Assembly (NCBI RefSeq): GCF_025244865.1
Contig: NZ_CP104272.1
Span: 1,426,001 to 1,490,000 of the forward strand
Length of the DNA: 64,000 nt
Source of the DNA: Arthrobacter sp. zg-Y1110
GTDB taxonomy: Bacteria; Actinomycetota; Actinomycetes; Actinomycetales; Micrococcaceae
Direction of reading: 5' to 3'
The position numbers and the translations under genes were made by a program. The first letter of the stretch is position 1. Every line of letters starts with the position of its first letter. This document shows, one piece after another, positions 37,385-47,557 of this stretch. The notes beneath the pieces were generated by a model. That model ran no database searches. It worked only from the letters and a program-made list of their open reading frames with translations, and was not told the origin of the DNA.

Positions 37385-39883
37385 TCAGCCCTGGCTTGGT
37401 CCCACGGCATCTACCGCGTTGGCCAGGGGCACCCCGGAACCGTCCCGCCGGCCATGCTCGGTGGGCAGGGCCCGCGCCACGCCGTTGGCCGCGGACGCCT
37501 TCGCGGGACCGTGTCCGGCCCAGGCCACCGACAGTGAATCTTCGCCCTTCAGGAAGCGGTGCGCCCGGACGCCGGCCGTGGCCCGGCCCTTGGCCGGGTA
37601 TTCGGCAAACGGTGTCACCTTCACCGAGCCGCCGGGGGTACCCGGCAGTGCCTCGGTGGTGGTCGAAACGGTGACGACGACGGCGTCGGGATCCTCCGCG
37701 GCCACGGCACCGAAGAACACCACGGCGTCGTCGGCGGCCAGTTTGATCCCGGCCACGCCGCCTGCAGTACGGCCCTGGGCACGGACCGTAGAGGCAGGGA
37801 AGTGCAGCAGCTGCGCCGACCGGGTGATGAAGACCAGTTCATCCGTCTCGTCCGCAGCCACGGACACCCCGATGACCTCGTCCTTGGGCTTGAGCGTGAT
37901 GGCTTCCCAGTCATCGCGGTTCAGCGGGTAATCGGGATTGACCCGCTTCACCACGCCGTTGCGGGTGCCGATGGCCACCACGGCGTTCAGCGGAACGAGT
38001 CCCACCAGCTTCTCGCCCTTGCCCAGGGTCATGAATTCCTTGACCGGCACGCCGCCGGCAAGGTTCGGCAGGCCGGCGGTCGAGGGCAGGGCAGGCAGGT
38101 CAAGGACGGAGATCCGGATCATCCGGCCCGAGGAGGTCAGTGCCCCGATCTCGCCGCGGGCGGTGGTCTTCACCACCGAGCGGAACACGTCGTGGCGCAC
38201 CCGCTGCCCTCCTTCGGTGAGCGGTTCCTGGTCCGAGGTCCGGGCCACCTGTCCGGAGGCGGACAGGATGGCCCAGCAGGGATCGTCCGGGATCTCCAGC
38301 GGAAGGATGGCCTTGGCGCCCTTGCCTGCGACGCCGGCGGCAGCGGTCACTGCCGCACCCTTCAGGGGTGAAGCGGCCTCCGATTCGAGCAGCACCGTAC
38401 GCCGCGGCGTCGCGTATTTGGCTGCCACTTCGCCCAGTTCGTCCGAGACCAGGGAGCGCAGCCGCTGCTCGGAGCCGAGGATCGCCTCAAGCTCCTCGAT
38501 GGCTTTGCGCAGCTCGTCCTGCTCCTTTTCGAGCTCGATGCGGGAGTACTTAGTCAACTGCCGCAGGCGCAGCTCGAGGATGTGGCTGGCCTGGACTTCG
38601 GTCAGGTCGTACACGGCCATCAGCCGTTCCCGGGCCTGGGCCGTTTCGTCCGAGGAGCGGATGATCTGGATGACCTCGTCAATGTCCACAATGGCGATCA
38701 GCAGGCCCTCGACCAGGTGCAGCCGGTCCTTTTTCCGGCTCAGCCGGTAGGCGGTGCGCCGGCGGACCACGCCGAGGCGGTGTGCAACGTAGACCTGCAG
38801 CAGTTCAACCAGGCCCAGGGTCCGGGGCTGCCCGTCCACGAGGGTGACGTTGTTGATGCCGAAGGAATCCTCCATGGGCGTGAACTTGTACAGCTGGGCC
38901 AGCACCGCGTTGGGGTTGAACCCGTTCTTCAGCTCGATCACCAGGCGCAGGCCGTGGCTGCGGTCGGTGAGGTCCACAATGTCGGAGATGCCCTGCAGCT
39001 TCTTGGACGTCACGGCGTCCTTGATCTTTTCAATGACCTTTTCCGGACCGACCATGTAGGGCAGTTCGGTGACCACCAGGCCGGTGCGGCGCGCGGTGAG
39101 CTGCTCCACCTCCACCTTGGCGCGGGTCTTGAAGGAACCGCGGCCGCTGGCATAGGCATCGCGGATGCCGTCCAGCCCGACAATCCGTCCGCCCGTGGGC
39201 AGGTCCGGTCCGGGGATGAAGCGCATCAGCTCCTCCAGCCCGGCGTCCGGGTTGGCGATCAGGTGCTGGGTGGCAGCAATAACCTCGCCGAGGTTGTGCG
39301 GCGCCATGTTCGTGGCCATGCCCACGGCAATACCCGTGGCACCGTTGACCAGCAGGTTGGGGAAGGCCGCGGGCAGCACTTCGGGCTGCTGGAGCTGGTT
39401 GTCGTAGTTCGGGACAAAGTCCACTACGTCTTCGTCCAGGTGATCCGTCAGGGTCAGGGCCGGGGCCGCCAGCCGGGCCTCCGTGTAACGGGCGGCGGCC
39501 GGACCGTCGTCGAGCGAGCCGAAGTTGCCGTGGCCGTCGATCAGCGGCAGGCGCAGTGCCCAGTCCTGGGCCATGCGGACCATGGCGTCATAAATGGCCG
39601 TGTCACCGTGCGGGTGCAGCTTGCCCATCACCTCGCCCACCACCCGGGCGGACTTCACGTGCCCGCGGTCCGGCCGCAGCCCCATGTCGGACATCATGTA
39701 CAGGATGCGCCGCTGGACAGGCTTCAGGCCGTCGCGTGCATCGGGGAGGGCACGCGAGTAGATCACCGAGTAGGCGTATTCGAGGAAGGAGCCCTCCATC
39801 TCGGTGGTGACATCTATCTCGATGATGTTCTCGGCGATCTTTTCGCCGGGTACGGATTTGGAGACGGGTTGGCGCCGGGCCAT
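37385..39883 (-). CDS. parC: DNA topoisomerase IV subunit A (ParC-type)
   Basis: An 832-residue breakage-reunion subunit. It has [26 protein letters not shown], the quinolone-resistance region [23 protein letters not shown], the active tyrosine in ARYTEARLA (about residue 133), and a C-terminal beta-pinwheel of six repeats. The GyrA-box is not evident, as expected for topo IV. ParE is 13 kb upstream on the opposite strand. It diverges from the Pat-like gene. Confidence 0.9.
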   Translation of the reverse strand: MARRQPVSKSVPGEKIAENIIEIDVTTEMEGSFLEYAYSVIYSRALPDARDGLKPVQRRILYMMSDMGLRPDRGHVKSARVVGEVMGKLHPHGDTAIYDAMVRMAQDWALRLPLIDGHGNFGSLDDGPAAARYTEARLAAPALTLTDHLDEDVVDFVPNYDNQLQQPEVLPAAFPNLLVNGATGIAVGMATNMAPHNLGEVIAATQHLIANPDAGLEELMRFIPGPDLPTGGRIVGLDGIRDAYASGRGSFKTRAKVEVEQLTARRTGLVVTELPYMVGPEKVIEKIKDAVTSKKLQGISDIVDLTDRSHGLRLVIELKNGFNPNAVLAQLYKFTPMEDSFGINNVTLVDGQPRTLGLVELLQVYVAHRLGVVRRRTAYRLSRKKDRLHLVEGLLIAIVDIDEVIQIIRSSDETAQARERLMAVYDLTEVQASHILELRLRQLTKYSRIELEKEQDELRKAIEELEAILGSEQRLRSLVSDELGEVAAKYATPRRTVLLESEAASPLKGAAVTAAAGVAGKGAKAILPLEIPDDPCWAILSASGQVARTSDQEPLTEGGQRVRHDVFRSVVKTTARGEIGALTSSGRMIRISVLDLPALPSTAGLPNLAGGVPVKEFMTLGKGEKLVGLVPLNAVVAIGTRNGVVKRVNPDYPLNRDDWEAITLKPKDEVIGVSVAADETDELVFITRSAQLLHFPASTVRAQGRTAGGVAGIKLAADDAVVFFGAVAAEDPDAVVVTVSTTTEALPGTPGGSVKVTPFAEYPAKGRATAGVRAHRFLKGEDSLSVAWAGHGPAKASAANGVARALPTEHGRRDGSGVPLANAVDAVGPSQG

Positions 39884-39981
39884 GCTTTTGTCGAATCCTT
39901 GCAGTGTTAGGGGACAGGGATTGCGCGCCGTACATAGTCCACGCGGTGGGGAGCCACGCTGTACAGAGCGGGTGGATGACT

Positions 39982-42699
39982 ATGGGGAAGTTTGCCCACT
40001 ACTCTGATTCTATGGTGGAGCAGGGACATTACCCCGAATATTGGGAAGCCGACGTCGTGTTGCGGGACGGGGGGACCGGCCATCTGCGCCCCGTTTCCCC
40101 CTCCGATGCGGACGCGCTGCAGGCCTTCCACATGCGGCAGTCGCAGAGTTCCATCTACCTGCGGTTCTTTACGTATAAAGCCAAGCTCACCAATAAGGAG
40201 CTGGAGCGCTTCACCAACGTCGATTACCGGGACCGGGTGGCGTTCGTCATCACCATTGGTGATGAAATCATCGGCATCGGCCGCTACGACCGCCTCGACG
40301 ATCCCACCGAAGCCGAGGTTGCCTTCAACATAGCCGACGGCCACCAGGGCCGCGGGCTGGGGTCCATCCTGCTGGAGCACCTGGCCGCCGCCGCCCGCGA
40401 AAACGGCATCCGCCGGTTCTCCGCGGAAGTCCTTCCCGAGAACCGCAAGATGATCGACGTCTTCGCCGACGCCGGGTACGAGGTAAGCCGGCACTTCGAC
40501 GACGGCGTGATCGCCCTGGACTTCAACATCGACCCCACCGAGAAATCGCTGGCGGTCATGGAAGCCCGGGAACACCGCGCCGAGGCCCGCAGCGTGGCCG
40601 ACCTGCTCTCGCCGTCGTCCATCGCCGTCATCGGAGCCAGCCGCGAATGGGGCTCGGTGGGCTACCAGCTGCTGGAGCACATCATCGAGGGCGGCTTCAA
40701 GGGATCCGTCTACGCCATCAATCCGGAAGCCTTCGAACTGGCCGGCATGATTTCCTACAGCCGGATCGCCGAAGTGCCGGAAACGGTCCAGCTGGCCGTC
40801 ATTGCCGTGCCCTACGAACAGGTCCTGGAGGTGGCGGACGAGTGCGCTGCCGCCGGGGTGAAGGCCCTGCTGGTGGTGACCGCCGGTTTCGGACCGAAGG
40901 GCCCGGAGGGGCTGGCCCGGCAGCGGGCCCTGGTCCGACGCGCACGGGCCCACGGCATGCGCGTGGTCGGGCCGGCGTCGCTGGGCCTGATCAACACCCG
41001 GCCGGACGTGTCCCTGAACGCGTCCATGGCGCCGGCCCTGCCCCGGCGCGGGGGACTGGGGCTGTTCAGCCAGTCCGCTGCCATCGGCGTCCTGCTCTAC
41101 GCCACTGCCCAGCGGCGCGCGCTGGGGCTGTCCTCCACCATCTCCGCCGGCAACCGGGCCGACGTCTCCGGCAATGACGCCATGCAGTACTGGGAGGACG
41201 ATGCTGATACCCGCGTGGTGGCCATGTACCTGGAATCGGTGGGAAACCCGCGTAAGTTCTCCCGCCTGGCCCGCAGGCTGGCGCGCACCAAACCCGTGAT
41301 TGTCGCCAAGTCGGACGTGACCGGCCTCCAGCTTCCGCCCGGCCACGCCGTGCGCACAACGCAGGCCCCTCCGGGCGCCCTGGACGCGATGCTCCGCCAG
41401 TCCGGCGTCATCCGCGTGAGCACCAACGAGCAGCTGATCGACGTGGCGCAGATCGCTGTCAGCCAGCCGCTCCCGCGCGGGCGCCGGGTGGCTGTTTTCA
41501 GCAATTCGGCGGCCCTGGGCCGGGTCCTGGCCGATGCCTGCACCGGACTGGACCTGGACATCACCCGCCTCGAGACGGAACTGGCCCTGGACACCGGGAT
41601 GAGCGTGGCACTGCCGCAGCTGCGCCGCACGGTCACCGAGGTGCTGTCGGACGATTCGGTGGACGCCGGCGTCGTCGCCATCCTCCCGGCGCCGGGACTG
41701 AGGACGGAAGCGATAGCCGCCGTTCTGGCCGAATGCGTGCAGGAGACCGGCAAGCCCCTGGTCGCTGCCTTTACCGGGATCGTGGATCCCCGGGCGCATG
41801 TCGAGGGCCTGCTCGCGGCGGACCCCGACGTTCCAGGCGGCGGGTTGCCCTGCTTCAGCAGCCCCGGCGCAGCGGTCACCGCCCTGGCCTCGGTGGTGCG
41901 CTACACGGAGTGGGCGCACCGGGACCACGGCAGTTTCGTGGAACCTGCCGGTCTTGATACCGAAGGAGCCTCGGCCTACCTCGACTCGTTGATGGACCGG
42001 GTGGAAGGCGATGCCCTGACCCGGCTGGACCAGGAGCAGACGGCAAGGCTCTTGGAGTTCTACCGCATTTCCGTGCTCCCCGCCGTCAGTTTTTCCACGC
42101 CGGAGGAAGCAGTGGCCGCGGCCGAACAGCTCGGCTGGCCCGTGGCGGTCAAGACCCGTGAAGGGCACCTGCGCCACCGCCTGGACCTCGGCGGCGTGCG
42201 GCTGAACATTTCCACGCCGGAAGCGCTGCGGACCAACATCGAGCAAATGCACCAGGCCCTGCGCCGCTACGGCGAATTCGAAATGGAAGTCCAGTCCATG
42301 GCCAACAGCGGGCAGGGCTGCCGCATCCGGGCCATCGAGGATCCGCTGCTGGGACCGGTGATCTCCTTCGGACTCGCCGGTGACGCCACCAGCCTGCTGG
42401 ATGACTGGGCGCACGGCGTTCCACCCCTGACGGACCGCGACATTGCCGACCTGGTGCGGGCACCCCGTTCCGCTGCCAAGCTCTTCGGCTACCAGGGACT
42501 GCCCGAAGCGGACATCGCGGCACTGGAGGACCTCATCGCCCGGCTGGCCGTCCTGAAGGATGAGCATCCGCAGATCGCACTGATCGACATTAATCCGGTC
42601 CTGGTCTCCGCCGACGGCGTGACGGTGCTGAGCGCCGACATCCGGCTGGGGAACCCGCAGCGCCGCACCGACAGTGCCCGGCGCGCAATGCGGGACTGA
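39982..42699 (+). CDS. GNAT + NDP-forming acyl-CoA synthetase-like protein (Pat-type lysine acetyltransferase)
   Basis: About 905 residues. A GNAT domain comes first (about residues 30-165: IADGHQGRGLGSILLEHL holds the acetyl-CoA loop), followed by a CoA-binding domain (SPSSIAVIGASREWGSVGYQ, about 205), succinyl-CoA-synthetase-like domains (FSQSAAIGVLLY; the expected catalytic His position is not evident) and an ATP-grasp domain (about 690-900). This order (GNAT first) is that of Streptomyces Pat, the reverse of the enteric protein. It probably acetylates acyl-CoA synthetases and other enzymes. Start uncertain: ATGs at 39976, 39982 and 40012 are all in frame. Confidence 0.86.
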   Translation: MGKFAHYSDSMVEQGHYPEYWEADVVLRDGGTGHLRPVSPSDADALQAFHMRQSQSSIYLRFFTYKAKLTNKELERFTNVDYRDRVAFVITIGDEIIGIGRYDRLDDPTEAEVAFNIADGHQGRGLGSILLEHLAAAARENGIRRFSAEVLPENRKMIDVFADAGYEVSRHFDDGVIALDFNIDPTEKSLAVMEAREHRAEARSVADLLSPSSIAVIGASREWGSVGYQLLEHIIEGGFKGSVYAINPEAFELAGMISYSRIAEVPETVQLAVIAVPYEQVLEVADECAAAGVKALLVVTAGFGPKGPEGLARQRALVRRARAHGMRVVGPASLGLINTRPDVSLNASMAPALPRRGGLGLFSQSAAIGVLLYATAQRRALGLSSTISAGNRADVSGNDAMQYWEDDADTRVVAMYLESVGNPRKFSRLARRLARTKPVIVAKSDVTGLQLPPGHAVRTTQAPPGALDAMLRQSGVIRVSTNEQLIDVAQIAVSQPLPRGRRVAVFSNSAALGRVLADACTGLDLDITRLETELALDTGMSVALPQLRRTVTEVLSDDSVDAGVVAILPAPGLRTEAIAAVLAECVQETGKPLVAAFTGIVDPRAHVEGLLAADPDVPGGGLPCFSSPGAAVTALASVVRYTEWAHRDHGSFVEPAGLDTEGASAYLDSLMDRVEGDALTRLDQEQTARLLEFYRISVLPAVSFSTPEEAVAAAEQLGWPVAVKTREGHLRHRLDLGGVRLNISTPEALRTNIEQMHQALRRYGEFEMEVQSMANSGQGCRIRAIEDPLLGPVISFGLAGDATSLLDDWAHGVPPLTDRDIADLVRAPRSAAKLFGYQGLPEADIAALEDLIARLAVLKDEHPQIALIDINPVLVSADGVTVLSADIRLGNPQRRTDSARRAMRD

Positions 42700-42760
42700 T
42701 CTTTTCCACCACCCGCGCGCCATTTAGGCATGTAGGGGCGGTCTGGGGGAAACTGGAAGC

Positions 42761-43435
42761 ATGTCGCCGTTACTTTCCGCTGAACGCCGCAGCCTTGACG
42801 CATCCATGGAACGGGCAGGCTTCTACCCGACGCTTTTGGCCGACGTGGTCCACGATGCCCTCGACGGCCGCGAACCGCTGTCCCACCTGATCCACCTCGA
42901 AACCCATTTTGAGCGTACCGAGGTGCACCGCCACATCACGGTCCTGGTGCTGACCGAGGACATGCTCGTCATCACCCACGTCGATGACCAGCAGCTGGAC
43001 GAGGCCGGCGAGCAGATGATGGCGCAGGTCTCCACCGAATCCGTGCCGGTAACGCAGATCCGTTCCGTGGTGCTGGGCTACATGTACGCCCAGCCGCAGA
43101 ACTACAAGCCGTCGGACCCGGCGCGGGAAATGACCCTCGCCATTGCCTGGTCCGGCGGACAGCGCCTGGACATGGGTCCCGCCGGCTGTGCGGATCCCCA
43201 GTGCGACGCAGACCACGGCTACACCGGAACCATTGCCCAGGAAGACATTGTGCTGCGCGTCAGTGCGGAGGCCGACGGCGCCCAGGCCGTCCAGAACGCC
43301 AAGGCCTTCGCCCGCGCCCTGCGCAAGGTGAATACGGATACCACTGCGGCTCCCCGCCCGATGGACGGCGGCGACCCGCGCCAGCGCATGCCCGGCATCG
43401 GCGGACGCTTCAACCGCGCCCACCCGCAGCGCTAG
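42761..43435 (+). CDS. DUF5998 family protein
   Basis: A 224-residue protein of the DUF5998 family of Actinobacteria, with no known role. It has RAGFYPTLLADVVHDALDG at residues about 18-36, VLTEDMLVITHVDD and VVLGYMYAQPQNY. No membrane or signal segment. The C-terminal 30 residues are Arg/Pro-rich. It lies four bases before the phosphodiesterase gene, with which it is probably co-transcribed. Confidence 0.85.
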   Translation: MSPLLSAERRSLDASMERAGFYPTLLADVVHDALDGREPLSHLIHLETHFERTEVHRHITVLVLTEDMLVITHVDDQQLDEAGEQMMAQVSTESVPVTQIRSVVLGYMYAQPQNYKPSDPAREMTLAIAWSGGQRLDMGPAGCADPQCDADHGYTGTIAQEDIVLRVSAEADGAQAVQNAKAFARALRKVNTDTTAAPRPMDGGDPRQRMPGIGGRFNRAHPQR

Positions 43436-43439
43436 CACC

Positions 43440-44651
43440 GTGGCATCAAACCCCGCTGCTCCTGACCTCCTGCCCGCAGCACCGGCCTACGGAACCCGTT
43501 CCGTAGCGGACGTGCTGTCCAGCGCCGCGGCCGTGCTGGGCGTGCCCGGCTATGAAAACCTGCTGTCCCTTCCGGCGGCCCGGCGGGTGTGCGTGGTGAT
43601 GGTGGACGGGCTGGGCCTGTCGCTGCTCAAGAAGCGCGGCGGGCATGCCCCCTTCCTGAAGGGATTCCTGCCTGCCGCGCGCACCCTCAGCGCATCCTTC
43701 CCCACCACAACGGTTGCGTCGCTGGCTTCCCTGGGCACCGGGCTGCCTCCCGGCCGGCACGGACTCGTGGGATACGACGTCCTGGATCCGAACCAGGACA
43801 AGGTAGTAAACATGCTCGGTTCCTGGGATCCGGGGGTGGACCCGCTGCAGTGGCAGCCCTATCCCACCATCCTGGAGACCGCCGCGGAGCACATTCCGGT
43901 GGCTACGGTCAGCCTGCCGCGCTTTGCCGATTCCGCGCTGACCCGGGCCGCGCTCCGAGGCGGCACATTCATCCCGGCATCCGGGGTGCACGCCCGGGTA
44001 TCGGCCGCTGTCGACGCCCTGGCAGGTGCGGACCGGATGCTGATGTACCTCTACTGGAATGAACTGGACAAGGCGGGGCACCGGTACGGTGCAGCTTCCC
44101 CGGAGTGGGGCAACGAGCTGGAAGAACTCGACAGCGCCCTGAAGCGGCTCGTGGCAAGGGTGCCTGCCGGCACCCTGGTGGTGCTGACCGCAGACCACGG
44201 CATGGTGGATGTCCCTGCTTCCCAGCGGTTCGATTTCAGTACCCAGCCGGAACTGATCGACGGCGTCCGGCACACGGCAGGCGAGCCGCGCATGGTCCAT
44301 CTGTACCTTGAACCTGACGCAGCAGGAGATGATGCGCTCAGCCGGCTTAAAGCCGCCTGGCAGGCTGCCTACGGCACCCGGGCATGGATTTTCACCCGCG
44401 ACGAAGCAGTGCGTGCAGGTTACTTCGGACCCGATGTGGATGCTGCCGTCCTGCCCCGTATCGGCGACCTCATGATCGCCGCACGGGAGCGGATTGCACT
44501 GTTCGACACCCGCCGGGTTGCTGCCTCGGCACTGGAGGTCACCGGCCAGCACGGGTCGCTCACCAAGGCAGAGTGCGAAGTCCCCCTCCTGGTCCTGGCG
44601 CAGCCTGAAACACGCAAGCGCACGTCCTCTCCGGCGCAGGGAGGAAAGTAG
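43440..44651 (+). CDS. Alkaline phosphatase superfamily phosphodiesterase/nucleotide pyrophosphatase
   Basis: A 403-residue member of the type I phosphodiesterase/nucleotide pyrophosphatase group. Metal site and nucleophile are visible: VVMVDGLGLSLL (about residue 53), the Thr nucleophile in ASFPTTTVASLASLGTGLPPGRHGLVGY (about 88), YWNELDKAGHRYG and LTADHGMVDVP with further metal ligands. No signal peptide, so it acts in the cytoplasm; substrate unknown. GTG start four bases after the DUF5998 gene and two bases before tdk. Confidence 0.85.
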   Translation: MASNPAAPDLLPAAPAYGTRSVADVLSSAAAVLGVPGYENLLSLPAARRVCVVMVDGLGLSLLKKRGGHAPFLKGFLPAARTLSASFPTTTVASLASLGTGLPPGRHGLVGYDVLDPNQDKVVNMLGSWDPGVDPLQWQPYPTILETAAEHIPVATVSLPRFADSALTRAALRGGTFIPASGVHARVSAAVDALAGADRMLMYLYWNELDKAGHRYGAASPEWGNELEELDSALKRLVARVPAGTLVVLTADHGMVDVPASQRFDFSTQPELIDGVRHTAGEPRMVHLYLEPDAAGDDALSRLKAAWQAAYGTRAWIFTRDEAVRAGYFGPDVDAAVLPRIGDLMIAARERIALFDTRRVAASALEVTGQHGSLTKAECEVPLLVLAQPETRKRTSSPAQGGK

Positions 44652-44653
44652 CC

Positions 44654-45490
44654 ATGGCGGAACTGGTCTTTTTCTCAGGCACCATGGACTGCGGCAAATC
44701 GACGCTCGCGCTCCAGATGGATTACAACCACAGCGCCCGCGGCCGCGGCGGAATCCTGTTCAGCCGCAATGACCGGGCGGGAGAGTCCATGATCTCCAGC
44801 CGCCTCGGACTGCAGACGCCGGCGGTTGAAGTGCGTGACGACACGGATTTCTGGGCCGAGGTGCTGCGCTGCAGGGCAACGGGGCACAACGTGGACTACT
44901 TGATCTGCGACGAGGCACAGTTCTACAGCGCCGCACAGGTTGAGCAGCTGGCCTCCATCGTGGACGAGATGGACATTGACGTGTTTGCGTTCGGCATTAC
45001 CTCCGACTTCCGGACCCGGTTGTTCCCGGGGTCGCAGCGCCTGGTCGAGTTGGCGGACCGCATGGAGGTCCTCCAGGTCCGCGCCCTGTGCTGGTGCGGG
45101 CGGCGCGCCACCCACAACGCCCGCACCGTGGACGGGGTAATGGTGACGGAGGGGGACCAGGTGGTGGTTGGCGACGTCGAGTCCCGCACCCCGGCGCCGG
45201 CCGCTGCCGCCGAAGCGGAGCTGCCGCTGTTTGCGGATGAGCCGTTGTTCGAGGACCGGCCCTTGTATGACGATCAACCGTTGTTCGACGCAGATGACCT
45301 GCTGGCTCCCGGAGCTGCAGGGTCTGCGGCCGGAACGTCGGCGGAAGCCGCCCCCGTTATCGGTTACGAAACACTGTGCCGCCGGCACTACATGCGCCGG
45401 GTTACCGCACAGCAGGCAGCCGCCCTCACAGACGCAGAGGAATCAGCGTCGGTGTGTTGCGTGGAGTCCACCAGGGCGGAAACGCCCTAG
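44654..45490 (+). CDS. tdk: Thymidine kinase (type II) with an unusual insertion
   Basis: A 278-residue kinase that phosphorylates thymidine for salvage. P-loop GTMDCGKST is at residues 9-17 and YLICDEAQFYSAAQVEQL (about 79) holds the catalytic base. The zinc site normally formed by two CxxC/CxxH groups is split here: ALCWCGRRATHNA (about 151) and YETLCRRHYMRR (about 237) are separated by some 60 residues, including repeats PLFADEPLFEDRPLYDDQPLFD. Family members are usually near 190-220 residues. It overlaps none of its neighbours and follows the phosphodiesterase by two bases. Confidence 0.9.
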   Translation: MAELVFFSGTMDCGKSTLALQMDYNHSARGRGGILFSRNDRAGESMISSRLGLQTPAVEVRDDTDFWAEVLRCRATGHNVDYLICDEAQFYSAAQVEQLASIVDEMDIDVFAFGITSDFRTRLFPGSQRLVELADRMEVLQVRALCWCGRRATHNARTVDGVMVTEGDQVVVGDVESRTPAPAAAAEAELPLFADEPLFEDRPLYDDQPLFDADDLLAPGAAGSAAGTSAEAAPVIGYETLCRRHYMRRVTAQQAAALTDAEESASVCCVESTRAETP

Positions 45491-45565
45491 GCAGGACCTT
45501 CGCGCAGGGCGGTCCGTTCCGGTGCCCCGGTTCAGGGCCGGGTGCACCGGGCCACTAGCTCGACG

Positions 45566-45590
45566 GCGGCCGGATAGTTGGCCCGGCCGC
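45566..45590. terminator. Hairpin between tdk and sepH
   Basis: GCGGCCGG and CCGGCCGC with a 9-base loop, between convergent tdk and sepH. Probable bidirectional terminator. Confidence 0.45.
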
Positions 45591-45623
45591 CCCAACGATG
45601 CCGATGGTGGTTGTTCTTCGGGA

Positions 45624-46940
45624 CTAGTCGCCCTTGGTGCCGAAGACAATCTCGTCCCAGGACGGGACCGAGGACCGCTTGGGCTTGATGGCGCGCCGTT
45701 CCTGGGCGCCGTCGTCCTTGCCCTCTGCCTTATCGGCGTCGGACGGCTGCTGGCCCTTGCCTCCGCTGGGCAGCCGGTCCCACGGGAAATCGCGTCCGGC
45801 GTTCTTGCGGGCGGAAGATTCCACCGGTGCCTCGTCCGGAACAGTGGTCTCTGCTTCCGCAGGCGGGTTGGGCGTTTCCTCGTCGGTAGCGCCCGCGGCA
45901 GGTTCTTCGGTACGGGTTGCACGCCGGCGGAAGGGCCGCGCCAGTACGCTGATCTCCCGGGTCTGGGTAACGCTGCCGGGAAGGGCTACCGGATCTACCG
46001 GATCGTCGCTGTCGGAGTCGACCGACGGCGCCAGGGTCAGGCGGCCGGTACGCGGCCGCTTGCCGTTGCTGTCCTCATCCTCCGTATCGGGGCTGCCCTC
46101 CCGCGGGTGCGCCGCGGGGACGCTGCCCTTGGACAGCAGTGTTGCCAGGGCATCGTCGCCGTCTTCATCGCTGCCCAGCCGCTGGCCGCGCCGCGACCGC
46201 AGGACTTCGAGGATGTCGTCGGTGTCGTCGGAGGACGCACCGCCTTCTGCTTCGAAGTCGAAGACGCGGTCCGCGACGGCGGCCAGGCGGCGGGTGGGCA
46301 CGGGTGTGTCCAGTGGTTCCAGTTCGCTCAGGACCTGGGCCCAGCGGTTGGTGTTCGTAACGCTCTTGCGCAGCGGGCTGAAGATCCAGCGGGCGGGCGG
46401 TTCCTCGCCGACGGCGACCCGGGACTTCTCGGTGAGCTCGAAGCGGGCCACCACTTCCCAGGTTCCATCCGGGCGGCGCCAGGCATCCCACTCGACGGAA
46501 TCGGGGTCAACTCCGAAGGAACGCAGCCGGTGCAGCACCATGTCGCCGAGGTTTACCGGATTCTCGCCAAAGGCACTGCGGTAACCGTCATGGGTGGCGG
46601 ACATGGGCGCAGCAACCTCAACGCCCTGCGCCTGCCTGGCAACGTACTCACGCTCAGCGAGCACGGGACCTTCGTAGCGGCGGATATGCGCCAGGTCGTG
46701 GCCGGAAAGTTCGGCAACCTCTTCGGCGCTGGCGCCGGATCGAATGCGGGCCTGGATATCCCGCGGAGTCATGGTGGTGCCGGCTGCCGGAGCAGCCTGC
46801 GGTGCGGACCGGTGTACGGGGCGCGATGCCGCCACCCGGAGGGCTTCATCAATCCGAAGACGGAAGGTTTCCCCGCCCTTGCCGCTTAACAGCAGATGTT
46901 CGCCACCTTCATGGACACCCACCAGCCGTAGATCCTGCAT
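45624..46940 (-). CDS. sepH: Septation protein SepH (DUF3071)
   Basis: A 438-residue member of the SepH family, a regulator of FtsZ assembly in Actinobacteria. The N-terminal domain (MQDLRLVGVHEGGEHLLLSG, then RVAASRPVHRS, TPRDIQARIRSGASAEEVAE with a helix-turn-helix) is conserved; the C-terminal 200 residues are acidic and low in complexity, ending with basic SVPSWDEIVFGTKGD. ATG at 46940 follows GGAGG; a GTG five codons earlier is in frame. It is divergent from DUF4193. Confidence 0.88.
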   Translation of the reverse strand: MQDLRLVGVHEGGEHLLLSGKGGETFRLRIDEALRVAASRPVHRSAPQAAPAAGTTMTPRDIQARIRSGASAEEVAELSGHDLAHIRRYEGPVLAEREYVARQAQGVEVAAPMSATHDGYRSAFGENPVNLGDMVLHRLRSFGVDPDSVEWDAWRRPDGTWEVVARFELTEKSRVAVGEEPPARWIFSPLRKSVTNTNRWAQVLSELEPLDTPVPTRRLAAVADRVFDFEAEGGASSDDTDDILEVLRSRRGQRLGSDEDGDDALATLLSKGSVPAAHPREGSPDTEDEDSNGKRPRTGRLTLAPSVDSDSDDPVDPVALPGSVTQTREISVLARPFRRRATRTEEPAAGATDEETPNPPAEAETTVPDEAPVESSARKNAGRDFPWDRLPSGGKGQQPSDADKAEGKDDGAQERRAIKPKRSSVPSWDEIVFGTKGD

Positions 46941-47256
46941 CAAAAAGTCCTCCACCCGATAGCAATTCCTTCTTGAAACAATGCCATCCCCGGCGCCGAA
47001 AACCTAAGCTTTGGCCGGGTGTGGCGCATTTGGAAAGGGGGCAGGATTGCCGTCCCTGCGCGGGAGCGCATGTGCCGAGCAGCAGCCGGTTCGCTTTTTG
47101 GCCCTTTGTGGGTAAAAATCTGTGCTTTACGGGCACAAAACAGGTATCCGTGGCGTTGATATCTCCGAGTCACCGACGCGGGTCCGGAAGGGTCGGTCCA
47201 ACCCGGGGCTCAGGCAGTAGCGGACACCACTCAAACGGACGGCGAGATAAGACACT
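46941..47256. other. Non-coding region between sepH and the DUF4193 gene
   Basis: 316 bases shared by two divergent genes. It should contain both promoters. I see no clear -10/-35 pair, tRNA or repeat. Confidence 0.4.
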
Positions 47257-47556
47257 ATGGCGACAGATTATGACGCCCCGCGCAAGACCGAGGAAGACGC
47301 CGGAGAAGAGTCGATAGAGGTGCTCAAAACGCGGCGCACCCCTGTGCAGACAGCGGTCGTGGACGAAGACGAGGCAGAAGCGGCCGATGGCTTCGAGCTC
47401 CCGGGGGCGGACCTTTCCGGCGAGGAGCTGCTGGTCCGGGTCCTTCCGGCGCAGGCCGACGAGTTCACCTGCGCCTCATGCTTCCTGGTCCGTCACCGGT
47501 CACAGATAGCCCTTGAAAAGAACGGCATGTTCTACTGCGTGGACTGTGAGGGCTGA
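47257..47556 (+). CDS. DUF4193 family protein
   Basis: A 99-residue member of DUF4193, a small family common in Actinobacteria. The N-terminal half is acidic and polar; the C-terminal half has a possible zinc-binding pattern ELLVRVLPAQADEFTCASCFLVRHRSQIA and FYCVDCEG (two CxxC). Function unknown. It ends one base before the stop of the convergent DUF3093 gene. Confidence 0.88.
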   Translation: MATDYDAPRKTEEDAGEESIEVLKTRRTPVQTAVVDEDEAEAADGFELPGADLSGEELLVRVLPAQADEFTCASCFLVRHRSQIALEKNGMFYCVDCEG

Positions 47557-47557
47557 T

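Noticed and set aside
39907..42723. A 938-codon open frame on the minus strand opposite the Pat-like gene
   Set aside because: The plus strand encodes recognisable GNAT and CoA-ligase domains; the opposite frame is low in complexity and Gly/His/Arg-rich.
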